DNA of 64,000 nucleotides from Arthrobacter sp. U41 (GCF_001750145.1 NZ_CP015734.1:102445-166444), one strand, 5' to 3'; shown: positions 9,850 through 17,808, counted from the stretch's first letter. Translations and numbers: made by a program. The notes: generated by a model not told the origin, from the sequence alone.

Positions 9850-10159
9850 GCGCTCCGGACGCGGCCCGGGCTGGGCCGGCAACGCATCGCTGAGTTGATC
9901 CGTGCCGAGCCGGCCACCGTCGGGTATCACCTGGTCATCGCCCGGGGCCAAGACCCCGGGCTCGAGGCCGCGAAGCAGCAGAAGGAACCTTGCCCCCCGG
10001 CGTACCGTGACTGCCTCCCCCCGCGTCCCGGAATCGGCGGGGAACGCCAGGGCCGCTGCGGACGAATCCCGGTGGCATGACCGGCTCGCCCAGCTGGCGG
10101 ACTTCCGCGCCGAAGGCAACGACTGGCCCTGCCCTCAAGGAGACTTCCTCCCAACCTAG
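9850..10159 (+). pseudogene. Helicase-associated-domain protein fragment, frameshifted
   Basis: One frame gives GLGRQRIAELIRAEPATVGY, then HLVIARGQDPGLEAA (9865-9970). After a frame change, another gives DESRWHDRLAQLADFRAEGN, then DWP (10060-10125). The second part is the repeat unit of helicase-associated (HA) domains (W-x-x-R-L-x-x-L-x-x-F-x-x-x-G-N-D-W-P). A better preserved relative, W-H-D-R-L-A-E-L-V-D-F-R-A-E-G-N-D-W-P, is at 13986-14266. The gene is broken by at least one indel and truncated after the first HA unit. Confidence 0.6.
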
Positions 10160-10202
10160 GAGTAAGAGACGACTACCCTCCGAACGCTCTGCTACACTCA
10201 CA

Positions 10203-10226
10203 GTACGACGCAAACACGTGTCGTAC
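10203..10226. promoter_or_regulatory. Probable operator upstream of the RHH-YfbU gene
   Basis: GTACGAC and GTCGTAC form a perfect 7-bp inverted repeat with a 10-bp spacer. It sits about 35 bp before the ATG and just after a TACACT -10-like hexamer (about 10193). Ribbon-helix-helix proteins commonly autorepress at such sites. Confidence 0.5.
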
Positions 10227-10259
10227 GCTGCGTATGCAGTGTCTTACAGAAGTGGGAAA

Positions 10260-11012
10260 ATGGCTACCATTACAGTCCGTGTTGAGGACGCAGTTAGAGA
10301 CGCACTCCAGGCGAAAGCCGAAGAGGAACGCCAGACGCTCAGCGATTTCGTTCGTGACCGTCTTCAGGATGCAGTCTTTGGGTTTCGTGAGCAGGAATCA
10401 GACAAAGAAGGTTTGGAACCTGATTCGCTCTCCCCACTGGATCGCCACACTCTCGCGCTTTTGCACCGCATACTTGGCCGCGTGCTGCCTGAAGATGCAA
10501 ACGATGTGGACGGGGATCGGGACTACCAGCTGGAACGGGCGAAGGTTCTAGAGAAGGGATTCACCAAGGAATACTGGATTGAATTTGCAGGCATACGCCC
10601 CGAGCTAACTGCTCGCCAGTGCGCGTTCGTCATGGACGTGCTGGACATGTTCCGCATCGCTCTCTATAGCCTCAATAGCCTCCGGGAAAAGGGAACTGAA
10701 ATCGAGGACTCTCTCGCACACGCACTGACCTTCCAAGGCTTTGATCACAACGACAAGCTCGAAAACCAGATGTCTGACTACGTGCGCTTCCTCGTGAAGG
10801 ACGAAAAATGGACGGAACAGGAAGAATTTGTCCTTGGCCCGGAGCGTGGGAACTCGCACCATCAGATGGCCGATGTCTACTCACGGATGCTGACCGCATA
10901 CCGAGAAGTAAAACAAAACCGCCCGCGGTCAGCCGGCCCGAAAGCCTACCTCCTCAGCGAAGCGGACCTTACGAAAATTGCTGCCGCCAGAGTCCACCCC
11001 TCAAACCGCTAG
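10260..11012 (+). CDS. Ribbon-helix-helix / YfbU-domain fusion protein
   Basis: A 250-residue protein. Residues 1-40 are a ribbon-helix-helix DNA-binding domain (MATITVRVEDAVRDALQAKA, then RQTLSDFVRDRLQ). Residues about 57-240 match the YfbU family: LSPLDRHTLALLHRIL, LEKGFTKEYWIEFAGI, FVMDVLDMFRIALYSL, TFQGFDHND, YVRFLV and SRMLTAYR. E. coli YfbU lacks the RHH part and its molecular role is unclear. AAGTGGG precedes ATG 10260. It sits upstream of a restriction-modification pair in the same direction and has a palindrome in its promoter. It may be a regulator or an accessory toxin/defence component; that is inference. Base composition is lower in GC than the backbone genes. Confidence 0.8.
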   Translation: MATITVRVEDAVRDALQAKAEEERQTLSDFVRDRLQDAVFGFREQESDKEGLEPDSLSPLDRHTLALLHRILGRVLPEDANDVDGDRDYQLERAKVLEKGFTKEYWIEFAGIRPELTARQCAFVMDVLDMFRIALYSLNSLREKGTEIEDSLAHALTFQGFDHNDKLENQMSDYVRFLVKDEKWTEQEEFVLGPERGNSHHQMADVYSRMLTAYREVKQNRPRSAGPKAYLLSEADLTKIAAARVHPSNR

Positions 11013-11177
11013 CGCCAGTGACAGCCTGCTCGGCCAAGATGGGCAAACCCACGGTTGCGAAACCTCGCACGACCACTATGACGTGAAGACTCTCACAAGC
11101 CTCACGAGGTACCTGAACCGAACCGGTACACCTGGTTCTGTTTCAGTAGGGACTCTTGTGGGAAGCGAGACGCACCG

Positions 11178-11255
11178 ATGCCGATGCCGATGCCAATGCC
11201 AATGCCAATGCCAATGCCAATGCCAATGCCAATGCCAATGCCAATGCCAATGCCA
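11178..11255 (+). repeat. Hexanucleotide tandem repeat (13 units)
   Basis: Two ATGCCG units are followed by eleven ATGCCA units. The array encodes alternating Met-Pro in one frame and other dipeptides in the others. Because the unit is six bases, unit gain or loss would not shift frame but would change length and spacing upstream of the methylase gene. Confidence 0.95.
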
Positions 11256-11504
11256 ATGATGAGCATCGAGCACTGGCGGCTACCGGCTGGCCTCGGACAC
11301 GTAATTTCGGCGCCGCAGACCAAAGGGCTGCGCTCCGATTGCTTCGTCCAAGCGTTGCTGTTGGCGTCCACTGGCCGGGCGTTGGCGGGCCTGGGTAACG
11401 AAGGATACGAACGCGTTGCACCCACCCGGGAGCCTGATTTCTACCTGGCGCCATGGCCGGCCTTCGAGGCACAGTGGCAAAGCTTTGTCGTCTCCAGACG
11501 GTAG
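11178..11504 (+). CDS. Possible protein with a Met-Pro repeat N-terminus
   Basis: The hexamer array encodes (Met-Pro)13 and runs into MMSIEHWRLPAGLGHVISAP, then a plausible globular stretch rich in Leu, Ala, Trp and Phe ending FEAQWQSFVVSRR. A start at 11256 or 11259 would remove the repeat and leave an 82-residue protein. I see no family and no strong Shine-Dalgarno site before either start. It lies between the RHH-YfbU gene and the adenine methylase on the same strand. Hypothetical. Confidence 0.35.
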   Translation: MPMPMPMPMPMPMPMPMPMPMPMPMPMMSIEHWRLPAGLGHVISAPQTKGLRSDCFVQALLLASTGRALAGLGNEGYERVAPTREPDFYLAPWPAFEAQWQSFVVSRR

Positions 11505-11577
11505 TCTCGTACTGGGCTCAAAACGCGCGACACGCAACGTATTTGAGTCCTCACTGGTATCCGGAGGAATGGGTCGT

Positions 11578-12654
11578 ATGAGCACCGCAGTCGAACTAGA
11601 GTCACCTATGCGAAGCCGGGTTGCCGCGCTTGCGCGAGCGGCGACCTACCCGCGGCTTCGGTATATGGGCTCCAAGTACAAGCTCGCGCCCCACCTCGGA
11701 ACCGTCTTTAACGAGATTGGCGGGACCACTTTTCTTGATGCGTTCAGTGGCTCCGGATTCGTCGGATACCTCGCAAAAGCCATGGGCTACGCCGTCACCA
11801 CCAATGACTATCTCCACTTCCCATCGGTGATCTCCCGCGCGTCCATGGTGAACGACACCACCCTCTTGACCGATGAAGTGATCGCCACCATCTGTGGCCC
11901 AGCAGCAGACAGTCGGAACTTCATCCAGACAACCTTTAGGGATGTCTTTTTCGCCGAAGACGATCGCGTATTCCTCGACTCTGCCTGGTCACACATTGAT
12001 TCCATGACCGGCTTTGAGCGGGATATTGCCCTTGCCGCGCTCATCCTCTCTGCTGCAAGAAAGCAGCCGCGTGGCGTATTCACCATTTCCGGAGACCTCT
12101 CCCACTATGACGATGGCCGACGGGACCTATCGTTGCCTCTGCGCGACCACTTCCGGGAACGCGCTGCAGAGTACAACGCAGCCGTGTTCTCCGCCGGTCA
12201 AGAGGGCAGGGCAGTCACGGGCGATGTTTTCGATCTGGCCAAGACAGACTACGACGTCGTCTACCTGGACCCCCCTTACGCACCGCCCACTGACGATGCC
12301 GACTACACAAAGAGGTACCACTTCCTGGAAGGTCTATCGGACTACTGGGTAGGACGCGAAATCATGCAGAAGACCAAGACCAAGAAGATCCCCAAACAGG
12401 CTTCGGTTTTCGCCAACAAACGCACCATCGAAGATGCGCTGGAGCGAACGTTCGACAAATTCAAAGATGCCGGCGCAATAGTGATGTCCTACTCATCCAA
12501 CGCGCTGCCCGGCGATGCCAGGATCAAAGAACTGCTTGGCACTGTGAAACCCAATGTCGAAGTACGCATGATTGATCACCAGTACCACTTCGGAACCCAC
12601 TCCACGGCAGCACGGCGGTCCGTCCAGGAATACATTTTCATCGGGAGAGACTGA
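11578..12654 (+). CDS. D12-class DNA adenine-N6 methyltransferase
   Basis: About 358 residues. Motif X/target region LRYMGSKYKLAPHL (27-40), SAM-binding motif I FLDAFSGSGFVGYLAK (52-67) and catalytic motif IV VVYLDPPYAPP (DPPY at 231-234) are in the order X-I-TRD-IV of Dam-like alpha-class enzymes. It should methylate adenine in a short target and so protect DNA from the endonuclease encoded next. GGAGGA lies nine bases before ATG 11578; the nearer ATG at 11569 is too close to it. The upstream in-frame extension to 11416 is non-coding in character. The endonuclease gene begins four bases after this stop, an operon arrangement. Confidence 0.92.
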   Translation: MSTAVELESPMRSRVAALARAATYPRLRYMGSKYKLAPHLGTVFNEIGGTTFLDAFSGSGFVGYLAKAMGYAVTTNDYLHFPSVISRASMVNDTTLLTDEVIATICGPAADSRNFIQTTFRDVFFAEDDRVFLDSAWSHIDSMTGFERDIALAALILSAARKQPRGVFTISGDLSHYDDGRRDLSLPLRDHFRERAAEYNAAVFSAGQEGRAVTGDVFDLAKTDYDVVYLDPPYAPPTDDADYTKRYHFLEGLSDYWVGREIMQKTKTKKIPKQASVFANKRTIEDALERTFDKFKDAGAIVMSYSSNALPGDARIKELLGTVKPNVEVRMIDHQYHFGTHSTAARRSVQEYIFIGRD

Positions 12655-12658
12655 CAGC

Positions 12659-13513
12659 GTGCCTACTGCTATACCAAGCTTCGAGGAGTACGTAGCTTCC
12701 CTCGGCGCTCTTACCTCCCATGTCGATCCCACACTGGAGAACGAAGAAGGCCGGCTTATCAAAGCGGCCGCAGAAGGGCTTGCCGCTCTGGAGTCAATCA
12801 CCCGGGAATCACTCGCAGCCTGGGTCGCCGAGCAACCGCGAGGTACCGGGGTTGGTGTCTTAGGCCTTGTAGTGGGCCTTTCGCAGGAAGCACTGAGAAA
12901 CAGCCTTCGTCATGGCCTCGGCTCGCCCGCCTTTCCCAAGGCGGCCCGGGAAAATCCTGTCGGACTAGTGGACTACATGGAAGCAGAATATTCACTGCTG
13001 AGCCTCTTGGAGTCCCAGCGTGGCCGCCAGTATGACTTTGGAGATGTTCTGGTCGCGCGAGCAGGGACAAGAGCCCTAGCAACCCGTGCAGGCCAGGCTG
13101 GCAGGCAGCTGGAAGACGAAATTGAAGAAATTGCCAAGAGTCTTGGCCTGCCCTATCAGACCCGATGCAGATTTGAGGGACGGACCGCCAGCGCTCCCTG
13201 CGACCTCGCACTCCCCGCCGGCGATTCTGCAGCTCAAATAGTGGTCGCCGCTAAATCCTTCGGCTCAACAGGAAGCAAGCTTACAGACGCCGTCCGCGAG
13301 ATAGAAGAAATGGCTTTGGTACGGAAGCCAACCCAGTTCGTGTTCGCCGTCATCGACGGCATCGGTTGGAAAGGGCGCATCAACGACCTCCGCCGGATTT
13401 ACAACCTCTGGTCATCGGGCCAAATCAATGGCATGTACACGCTCGCCTCGCTTGGGCAATTCCAAGACGACTTAGCAGAGGCAGCTGCAATCCTTCGTAT
13501 GACCAAAGACTAG
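12659..13513 (+). CDS. DpnII-like type II restriction endonuclease
   Basis: About 284 residues, GTG start with GGGAGAGA upstream, directly after the methylase gene. The C-terminal half resembles DpnII/MboI-group enzymes: PCDLALP (Asp182), then AQIVVAAKSFGSTGSKLTDA, and FVFAVIDGIGWKGRINDLRR. In this family the core reads D-x(n)-E-A-K-x-Y-N/G-S-T-G-S-K-x-T-D; here the Glu position is Ala197 and only Lys199 of the E-x-K motif remains. That may weaken or abolish cleavage, or a neighbouring acidic residue may substitute. The usual product would cut unmethylated short sites. The first 140 residues are helical and family-specific. The identity of the family is fairly secure; activity is open. Confidence 0.75.
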   Translation: MPTAIPSFEEYVASLGALTSHVDPTLENEEGRLIKAAAEGLAALESITRESLAAWVAEQPRGTGVGVLGLVVGLSQEALRNSLRHGLGSPAFPKAARENPVGLVDYMEAEYSLLSLLESQRGRQYDFGDVLVARAGTRALATRAGQAGRQLEDEIEEIAKSLGLPYQTRCRFEGRTASAPCDLALPAGDSAAQIVVAAKSFGSTGSKLTDAVREIEEMALVRKPTQFVFAVIDGIGWKGRINDLRRIYNLWSSGQINGMYTLASLGQFQDDLAEAAAILRMTKD

Positions 13514-13778
13514 ACCGCATCGCACATGTGATGGATCGTCACTGTCGCCGTCTAGCCTCAAACATTGAACAACAATGCCTGGCAAAGCGACCAACACGCG
13601 GGTACGGGCGGCGGCGCCTACACGGACATAGGTCAGGGCCCATATACCAGGGCTGATGCAAAGTCGTCGGGCAAGTCTGGCGGAGGGGCGCTGACACGTG
13701 CCGGTGGGTGCTTTTAAAGAAGGGGAACTCCTGTTAAACAGGTGATTGTCTAGATCGCCGCTTAGCAGGAGTTCCTTC

Positions 13779-13985
13779 ATGCCATCTTCCCCCATCCAGG
13801 CCCTCGCACGCCACTTGGAGGACATGCCGGCACAGGCGAAGCCGGCCGTGACGCCCGGCACGATGCGGGCCGTCCTGGATTCCGTCCCGGATCCCAGGAA
13901 ACGCCGGGGCATCCGGTACGGGCTGACGGGAATCCTGGCCCTGGCAATCTGCGCCGTCCTCTCCGGGGCGAAGTCAACGGTCTTG
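13779..13985 (+). pseudogene. N-terminal fragment of an ISAs1-type transposase
   Basis: MPSSPIQALARHLEDM to about residue 69 contains the transposase-associated N-terminal domain (DSVPDPRKRRGIRYGLTGIL, then ALAICAVLSGAKS), typical of the H-repeat/ISAs1 group. AGGAG precedes the ATG. Upstream, GGAACTCCTG and CAGGAGTTCC (13724-13775) form an inverted repeat that may include the IS end. The sequence then switches abruptly into the HA-domain fragment at about 13986. The catalytic DDE part is absent. Confidence 0.75.
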
Positions 13986-14266
13986 CCCGGGTGCCGGGGT
14001 GGGCCGAAAACCGCCGGGAAGCGGCGGATGAAGCGCGGTGGCATGACCGGCTCGCCGAGCTCGTGGACTTCCGCGCCGAGGGCAACGACTGGCCCCGCCA
14101 CCACGACTTTGAGTCAGAGCGTGAACACACGCTCGGGGTGTGGATCCACACCCAGCGGTACAAACGGCGCCGGACCGACCTCGACCCCGTGAAGGTCCAG
14201 CTCCTGGACGCCGCCGTTCCCGGATGGCAGGCGGGCAGGACCCGGGGCCGCCCTCCCCGGCGATAA
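13986..14266 (+). pseudogene. C-terminal fragment of a helicase-associated-domain protein
   Basis: VPGWAENRREAADEARWHDR, then the HA unit LAELVDFRAEGNDWPRHHDF, then SLGVWIHTQRYKRRR-like text (here TLGVWIHTQRYKRRRTDLD) and a terminal VPGWQAGRTRGRPPRR. This is the C-terminal end of actinobacterial HA-domain proteins. The N-terminal part is missing and replaced by the transposase fragment, so the two were joined by deletion or insertion. It is related to the broken copy at 9.85-10.16 kb. Confidence 0.65.
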
Positions 14267-14332
14267 ACGGGAAGTCGCGCCTCCCTGCCGGCCAGCGGTC
14301 ATGACCTCACCCCCTGCCAGTAGACTCATATC

Positions 14333-14401
14333 GGCTCTCCAGTCCCCCAGCTTGGAGAGCCGGGAGCCTCCGCGTTTGAGTCCTGGACTAGCGCGGAGGC
14401 T
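14333..14401. terminator. Two adjacent hairpins
   Basis: GGCTCTCCA/TGGAGAGCC (14333-14361) and AGCCTCCGCG/CGCGGAGGCT (14365-14401). The second is followed by TTTCCTC on the plus strand. They lie between convergent units and probably end transcription from one or both sides. Confidence 0.6.
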
Positions 14402-14420
14402 TTCCTCATACGCCCGCCAA

Positions 14421-14882
14421 CTACCGCGCTGCTGCCAGCGGGCGATCAACCGGATACCAGTCCCGGACATAGGGCGTCGATGACCGGGCCGCGGACACCT
14501 CAGGCAGCCGGCACGGCGCGGCAGAGGCCCCGGCCGGGCGGCCCGGAAGCGGCGCGACGCGTTCAGGGACCGGGTGTGAGATCAGTGAAGGACGTCCGAC
14601 AGGGGCGTCCAGCACGGCGAGCGGCAGTTCGCGGTGGACAAGGTAATCGCACGCTGCCGGGCCGGTCATCCTCAGACCCGGGCACCGTCGTCCCCGGTCT
14701 TCAATGCCGACATTGGCTGCGCACAAACCGGCTCTGAACGCCCTGCCACCCACGGGTGCACACCTTTCGAGCCCGCACCAGCTCAGGTACAAGCCATACA
14801 GTTCCTCCACGCTGAGACCGTCCCCGTCCGGATCTGCGGCGAGGCACTCATTGAGGAAATCTTCCAGTGGTGTCTTCGTCAT
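14421..14882 (-). CDS. Small protein with a D5/primase-type C-terminal winged-helix-like domain
   Basis: A 153-residue protein with an excellent AGGAGG five bases before ATG 14882. Residues 7-75 (LEDFLNECLAADPDGDGLSV, then EELYGLYLSWCGLERC, then GGRAFRAGLC) resemble the helical domain found at the C-terminus of phage and plasmid D5-type primase/helicases (F-L-x-x-C-x-x-x-D/P, V-x-x-x-x-L-Y-x-x-Y-x-x-W-C, R-A-F). Here it is free-standing. The D-P-D-G-D-G-L sequence also matches an EF-hand loop start but sits in the family helix and is not followed by the full loop. The C-terminal half is Pro/Arg-rich and may be disordered. Function unknown; DNA binding is the best guess. Confidence 0.5.
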   Translation of the reverse strand: MTKTPLEDFLNECLAADPDGDGLSVEELYGLYLSWCGLERCAPVGGRAFRAGLCAANVGIEDRGRRCPGLRMTGPAACDYLVHRELPLAVLDAPVGRPSLISHPVPERVAPLPGRPAGASAAPCRLPEVSAARSSTPYVRDWYPVDRPLAAAR

Positions 14883-15255
14883 CGTGGCCTCCTGAATCCT
14901 GGCGGCAGAGCCGCTCAAATGAAACAGCAACAGCATGAATGTCAAACATGACCAGCCCGGAAACGGACGTAAAACACTAAGAATCCAGGACCACCTTTTC
15001 ACCCTGTCAACCAGATCTTCCGGAGTGAACCCGGTGGACCATGGCCGCCTTGGCATATCCCGCAGCGTGGAGCCACGGAGGCCGTCCCCAAACCGAATCA
15101 GAGCCGCAGCGCACCGTTTCGCCGGGTTGTGCCCATTGGGGGTCAGGCGGAGCCCTCCGCACAGCTCAGGCTGTCCCCACTGGCGTGCAACCCGGCCCCC
15201 GCCGGAGGCCGATCCCACAGGTCGATAGTTCTTCTGTCAGTGCTGAGCGCTATGA

Positions 15256-15279
15256 TTATTCGAAGATATATTCGAATAA
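15256..15279. promoter_or_regulatory. LexA-like SOS box upstream of umuD
   Basis: TTATTCGAA, GATATA, TTCGAATAA form a 9-bp perfect inverted repeat. The core TCGAAGATATATTCGA differs from the actinobacterial LexA consensus TCGAAC-N4-GTTCGA only at the two inner C/G positions. It ends 10 bp before the umuD start, so it should block the promoter until DNA damage. Confidence 0.7.
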
Positions 15280-15289
15280 AAGGTGTGTT

Positions 15290-15721
15290 GTGGGCGTTCT
15301 TGTTGGTCCCCGCGTGATAGATGCGGGTGCGTCGTTGTTGTCGGTGCTGATCTCTCCGGTCGCTGTCGCGGCCGGGTATCCCTCGCCCGCGCAGGACTAC
15401 TTCGACGGGCGGATCGACCTGAATGAGCACCTGATCAAGGACGTCACGTCCACCTACGTGGTGCGGGTGTCCGGGGACTCCATGACCGGCGCCGGGATCA
15501 GCGACGGCGATGAACTGATCGTCAACCGCGCCCTGGAACCGGTGGACGGGTCCGTGGTCGTCGCGGTCCTGGACGGGGAGCTGACCATCAAACGGCTGCG
15601 GATCACGGGTACCGGGGTCGTGCTGCAGGCAGAGAACCCCGCGTACCCGGATATCCGGGTACCGTCCTTATCCGATCTGGTGGTGTGGGGCGTCGTAACC
15701 CGATGCCTCCACCACCTTTAG
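15290..15721 (+). CDS. umuD: UmuD-like S24 self-cleaving protein
   Basis: A 143-residue protein from GTG 15290 (AAAAGG upstream). The cleavage site AAGYPSPAQDY (Ala28-Gly29) is typical of UmuD. The peptidase dyad is Ser64 in RVSGDSMTGAGI and Lys101 in GELTIKRLRI. RecA-stimulated self-cleavage would give UmuD', which activates the UmuC polymerase encoded nine bases downstream. The start could be further upstream, but the LexA-like box then falls inside the gene. Expression is expected to be SOS-controlled. Confidence 0.88.
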   Translation: MGVLVGPRVIDAGASLLSVLISPVAVAAGYPSPAQDYFDGRIDLNEHLIKDVTSTYVVRVSGDSMTGAGISDGDELIVNRALEPVDGSVVVAVLDGELTIKRLRITGTGVVLQAENPAYPDIRVPSLSDLVVWGVVTRCLHHL

Positions 15722-15730
15722 GGCCCGGAC

Positions 15731-17029
15731 GTGTCTAAACCGGCGGTCATGCGGCAGCTGCCGCAGATCGCGCACGTGGACGTGAACTGCTTCTACGCCT
15801 CGGCCGAGCGGGCCTTCAACCCCGCCCTGGAGGGCCGGCCCGTCATCGTCCTCTCCAACAACGACGGCTGCGCCGTCACCCGCTCCCCCGAAGCCAAAGC
15901 CCTGGGCATCGCCATGGGCGAGCCGTGGTTCAAACTCGCACCCCGCGCCAAGGAATGGGGACTCGTCGCCCTCTCGAGTAACTACGAGCTTTACGGGGAC
16001 ATCAGCGCCAGGGTCATGGAGCTGTTGGGCCGGTACTCGGCCTGGCTGGAGGTCTACAGCATCGACGAGGCTTTCCTCGGCGTCAAAGGCACCCCCGACG
16101 AACTCCTCGCCCTCGGACGGACGATGAAGACAGCCGTGCGGCGCAACGTCGGCGTGCCCGTCTGCGTCGGCATCGGACCCACGAAGACGATTTCGAAGCT
16201 GGCGAACAAATGGGCGAAGAACAACTCTGCGTTCTCCGGGGTCTGCCACTGGGACTCCGTCCCCGCCGCCGAGAGAGAAGGGCTGATGCGGCGTCTGTCC
16301 GTCATTGAGGTCTGGGGTGTCGCCACCCGGTTGACCAAACGCCTCAACGCCCTCGGCATCCACTCCGTTCTGGACTTGTCCCGGGCGGACCCGGTGATGA
16401 TCCGGGACCGCTTCTCCGTGGTCATGATGCGCACCGTCCTGGAACTGCAGGGAACCCCCTGCATCCCGATGGAGGAAGAACGGATCGGCCGGGACCAGCT
16501 CATCTTCTCCCGCTCCTTCGCCACCCCCATCACCACCGCCGACGGGATCCGGCAGGTCATGAGCGTCTACGGCCAGCAGGCCTCGGCACGGCTGGCCAGA
16601 CACGGACTCCAAGCCAAAGTCCTCACCGCATTCGCCGGGACCTCCTACTTCAACCCGAAAGACACCTCCTACCCCTCCGTCAGTGTGACCCTGCCGATGC
16701 CGACCGCCGACCCGGTGATCCTCACCAAAGCAGCCTACGCGCTCCTTCCCCGCATCGTGGAGGGCATCCGGTACGCCAGGGCTGGGATCATGGTCACCGA
16801 CCTGCGCCTCAGCGGCAACCAGGCACCCCTGGCCCTGTTCGAAAACCCGCACGAGGAACGCCACCTCGGTTCACTTCTCGAAGATGTCATCCGCCGGTAC
16901 GGGCGCGGCTTCATCGGCCTGGGCCATGCCGGTATCCGCAGCGGCCCGGAATGGACCATGAAGCGGGACATGCTCTCCCCCCGCTACACCACCCACTGGG
17001 ACGAACTCCCCCTCGTCAAAGCCGCCTAA
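15731..17029 (+). CDS. umuC: UmuC-like translesion DNA polymerase (Y family)
   Basis: A 432-residue protein, the normal length for UmuC/MucB/SamB. The metal-binding motifs are HVDVNCFYASAERAF (Asp17) and VYSIDEAFLGV (Asp112-Glu113). The steric and finger segments PVIVLSNNDGCAVTRSPEAK, the helix-hairpin-helix (about 205-235) and the little-finger domain follow in order. With UmuD' it forms a Pol V-type error-prone polymerase that copies past lesions. It starts with GTG nine bases after umuD, so the pair is one SOS operon. No truncation or missing catalytic residue is seen. Confidence 0.95.
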   Translation: MSKPAVMRQLPQIAHVDVNCFYASAERAFNPALEGRPVIVLSNNDGCAVTRSPEAKALGIAMGEPWFKLAPRAKEWGLVALSSNYELYGDISARVMELLGRYSAWLEVYSIDEAFLGVKGTPDELLALGRTMKTAVRRNVGVPVCVGIGPTKTISKLANKWAKNNSAFSGVCHWDSVPAAEREGLMRRLSVIEVWGVATRLTKRLNALGIHSVLDLSRADPVMIRDRFSVVMMRTVLELQGTPCIPMEEERIGRDQLIFSRSFATPITTADGIRQVMSVYGQQASARLARHGLQAKVLTAFAGTSYFNPKDTSYPSVSVTLPMPTADPVILTKAAYALLPRIVEGIRYARAGIMVTDLRLSGNQAPLALFENPHEERHLGSLLEDVIRRYGRGFIGLGHAGIRSGPEWTMKRDMLSPRYTTHWDELPLVKAA

Positions 17030-17069
17030 ACCACCGCAAGACAGCAGAATCACGGAAGAAACGCCACGC

Positions 17070-17384
17070 ATGAGCACCATCACCGACACCTCCCCGCAGA
17101 CCCACGACCTGCAGGTCCGGACCGACCCGGCAGGTAAACCCCTCGCCATCCGCCACGACGGACAGATCTGGCTTGTCGATCCCGACACCGACTCCCAACA
17201 CTGGTACGGACGGGACGCCTGGTGGGACACCCGCCGCACGGCAGCCGTCGGCAGCGGCGACCTGGTCAGCATCGAATACTGGCGCGTCCAGGTCCGCCTG
17301 GGCTGCAGCTCCGCGCTGCGGACATTCACGGTGCGCCGGAATCCACTCTCCCCCCAGTGGCTGCTGGAAAGCATCAGCGACTAG
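17070..17384 (+). CDS. Small hypothetical protein of the umuDC operon
   Basis: A 104-residue protein beginning 40 bases after umuC, preceded by GGAAG. Its core, KPLAIRHDGQIWLVDPDTDS, then WYGRDAWWDTRRTA, then EYWRVQVRLG and PQWLLESISD, resembles the short basic/aromatic proteins (DUF6504 type, recalled, not searched) found beside translesion polymerases in actinobacteria: a 'W/R-x-G-x-x-Y/W-x-V' strand, W-W, and W-R-V. Possibly an accessory factor for lesion bypass. The position right after umuC supports co-expression. Confidence 0.6.
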   Translation: MSTITDTSPQTHDLQVRTDPAGKPLAIRHDGQIWLVDPDTDSQHWYGRDAWWDTRRTAAVGSGDLVSIEYWRVQVRLGCSSALRTFTVRRNPLSPQWLLESISD

Positions 17385-17390
17385 GCCACA

Positions 17391-17765
17391 GTGACCCCTC
17401 AAACCATCAATGATCAGACCTGGGCCGGCGTCCGGACGGAGTTCACGCTGCCGACCCTCGCGCAGGTGCATCGCCGGCTCTCCGAGCTTATGGAAGACCC
17501 GGAACCGGTCATGCGCCAGCTCGTCCGCGTCTTCATTGACGACGGGACCTTCTGCCCGGGATTCCAGTTCCTCCCCCGCGGACAGCTCCAGCCACCCGTC
17601 ACAGCACTCTTCCGCAGAGCCATGGAGCTGGACATTCCGCATAACTACTTCACCCTCTGGATGGTCACGCCATCCAGGGAACTTGCCGGAGCCCGCCCCG
17701 TTGACCTTCTCAAGAACAGTTGCTCCCCCCTGCTTCGCGCTCTGGAAGCCTTCCGCTGGCGGTAG
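17391..17765 (+). CDS. Hypothetical protein, antitoxin-like C-terminus
   Basis: A 124-residue protein with a GTG start six bases after the previous stop, so part of the same operon. The C-terminal third (YFTLWMVTPSRELAGARPVD, then LLKNSCSPLLRALEAF) has the W-L/M-x-T-P-x-x-x-L-x-G-x-x-P-x-D-L-L pattern of MbcA/ParS-Xre-type antitoxins, though no RES-domain toxin follows. The N-terminal half is helical with no motif. Function unknown; SOS co-regulation is inferred from position. Confidence 0.5.
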   Translation: MTPQTINDQTWAGVRTEFTLPTLAQVHRRLSELMEDPEPVMRQLVRVFIDDGTFCPGFQFLPRGQLQPPVTALFRRAMELDIPHNYFTLWMVTPSRELAGARPVDLLKNSCSPLLRALEAFRWR

Positions 17766-17808
17766 TGCAGCCTCTTGACCGAACAGGTTAGGTGCGTAGC
17801 GTTGGCCC

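Noticed and set aside
11178-11255. Possible CRISPR-like repeat array
   Set aside because: The units are contiguous hexamers with no spacers and no cas genes nearby.
14835-14880. EF-hand calcium site (D-P-D-G-D-G-L) in the small D5-type protein
   Set aside because: Only half the loop pattern fits and the segment lies within the helix pattern of the primase-type domain.
15668-16864. Long minus-strand open frame opposite umuC
   Set aside because: High-GC shadow of umuC; composition is Gly/Asp/Val/His-rich without motifs.
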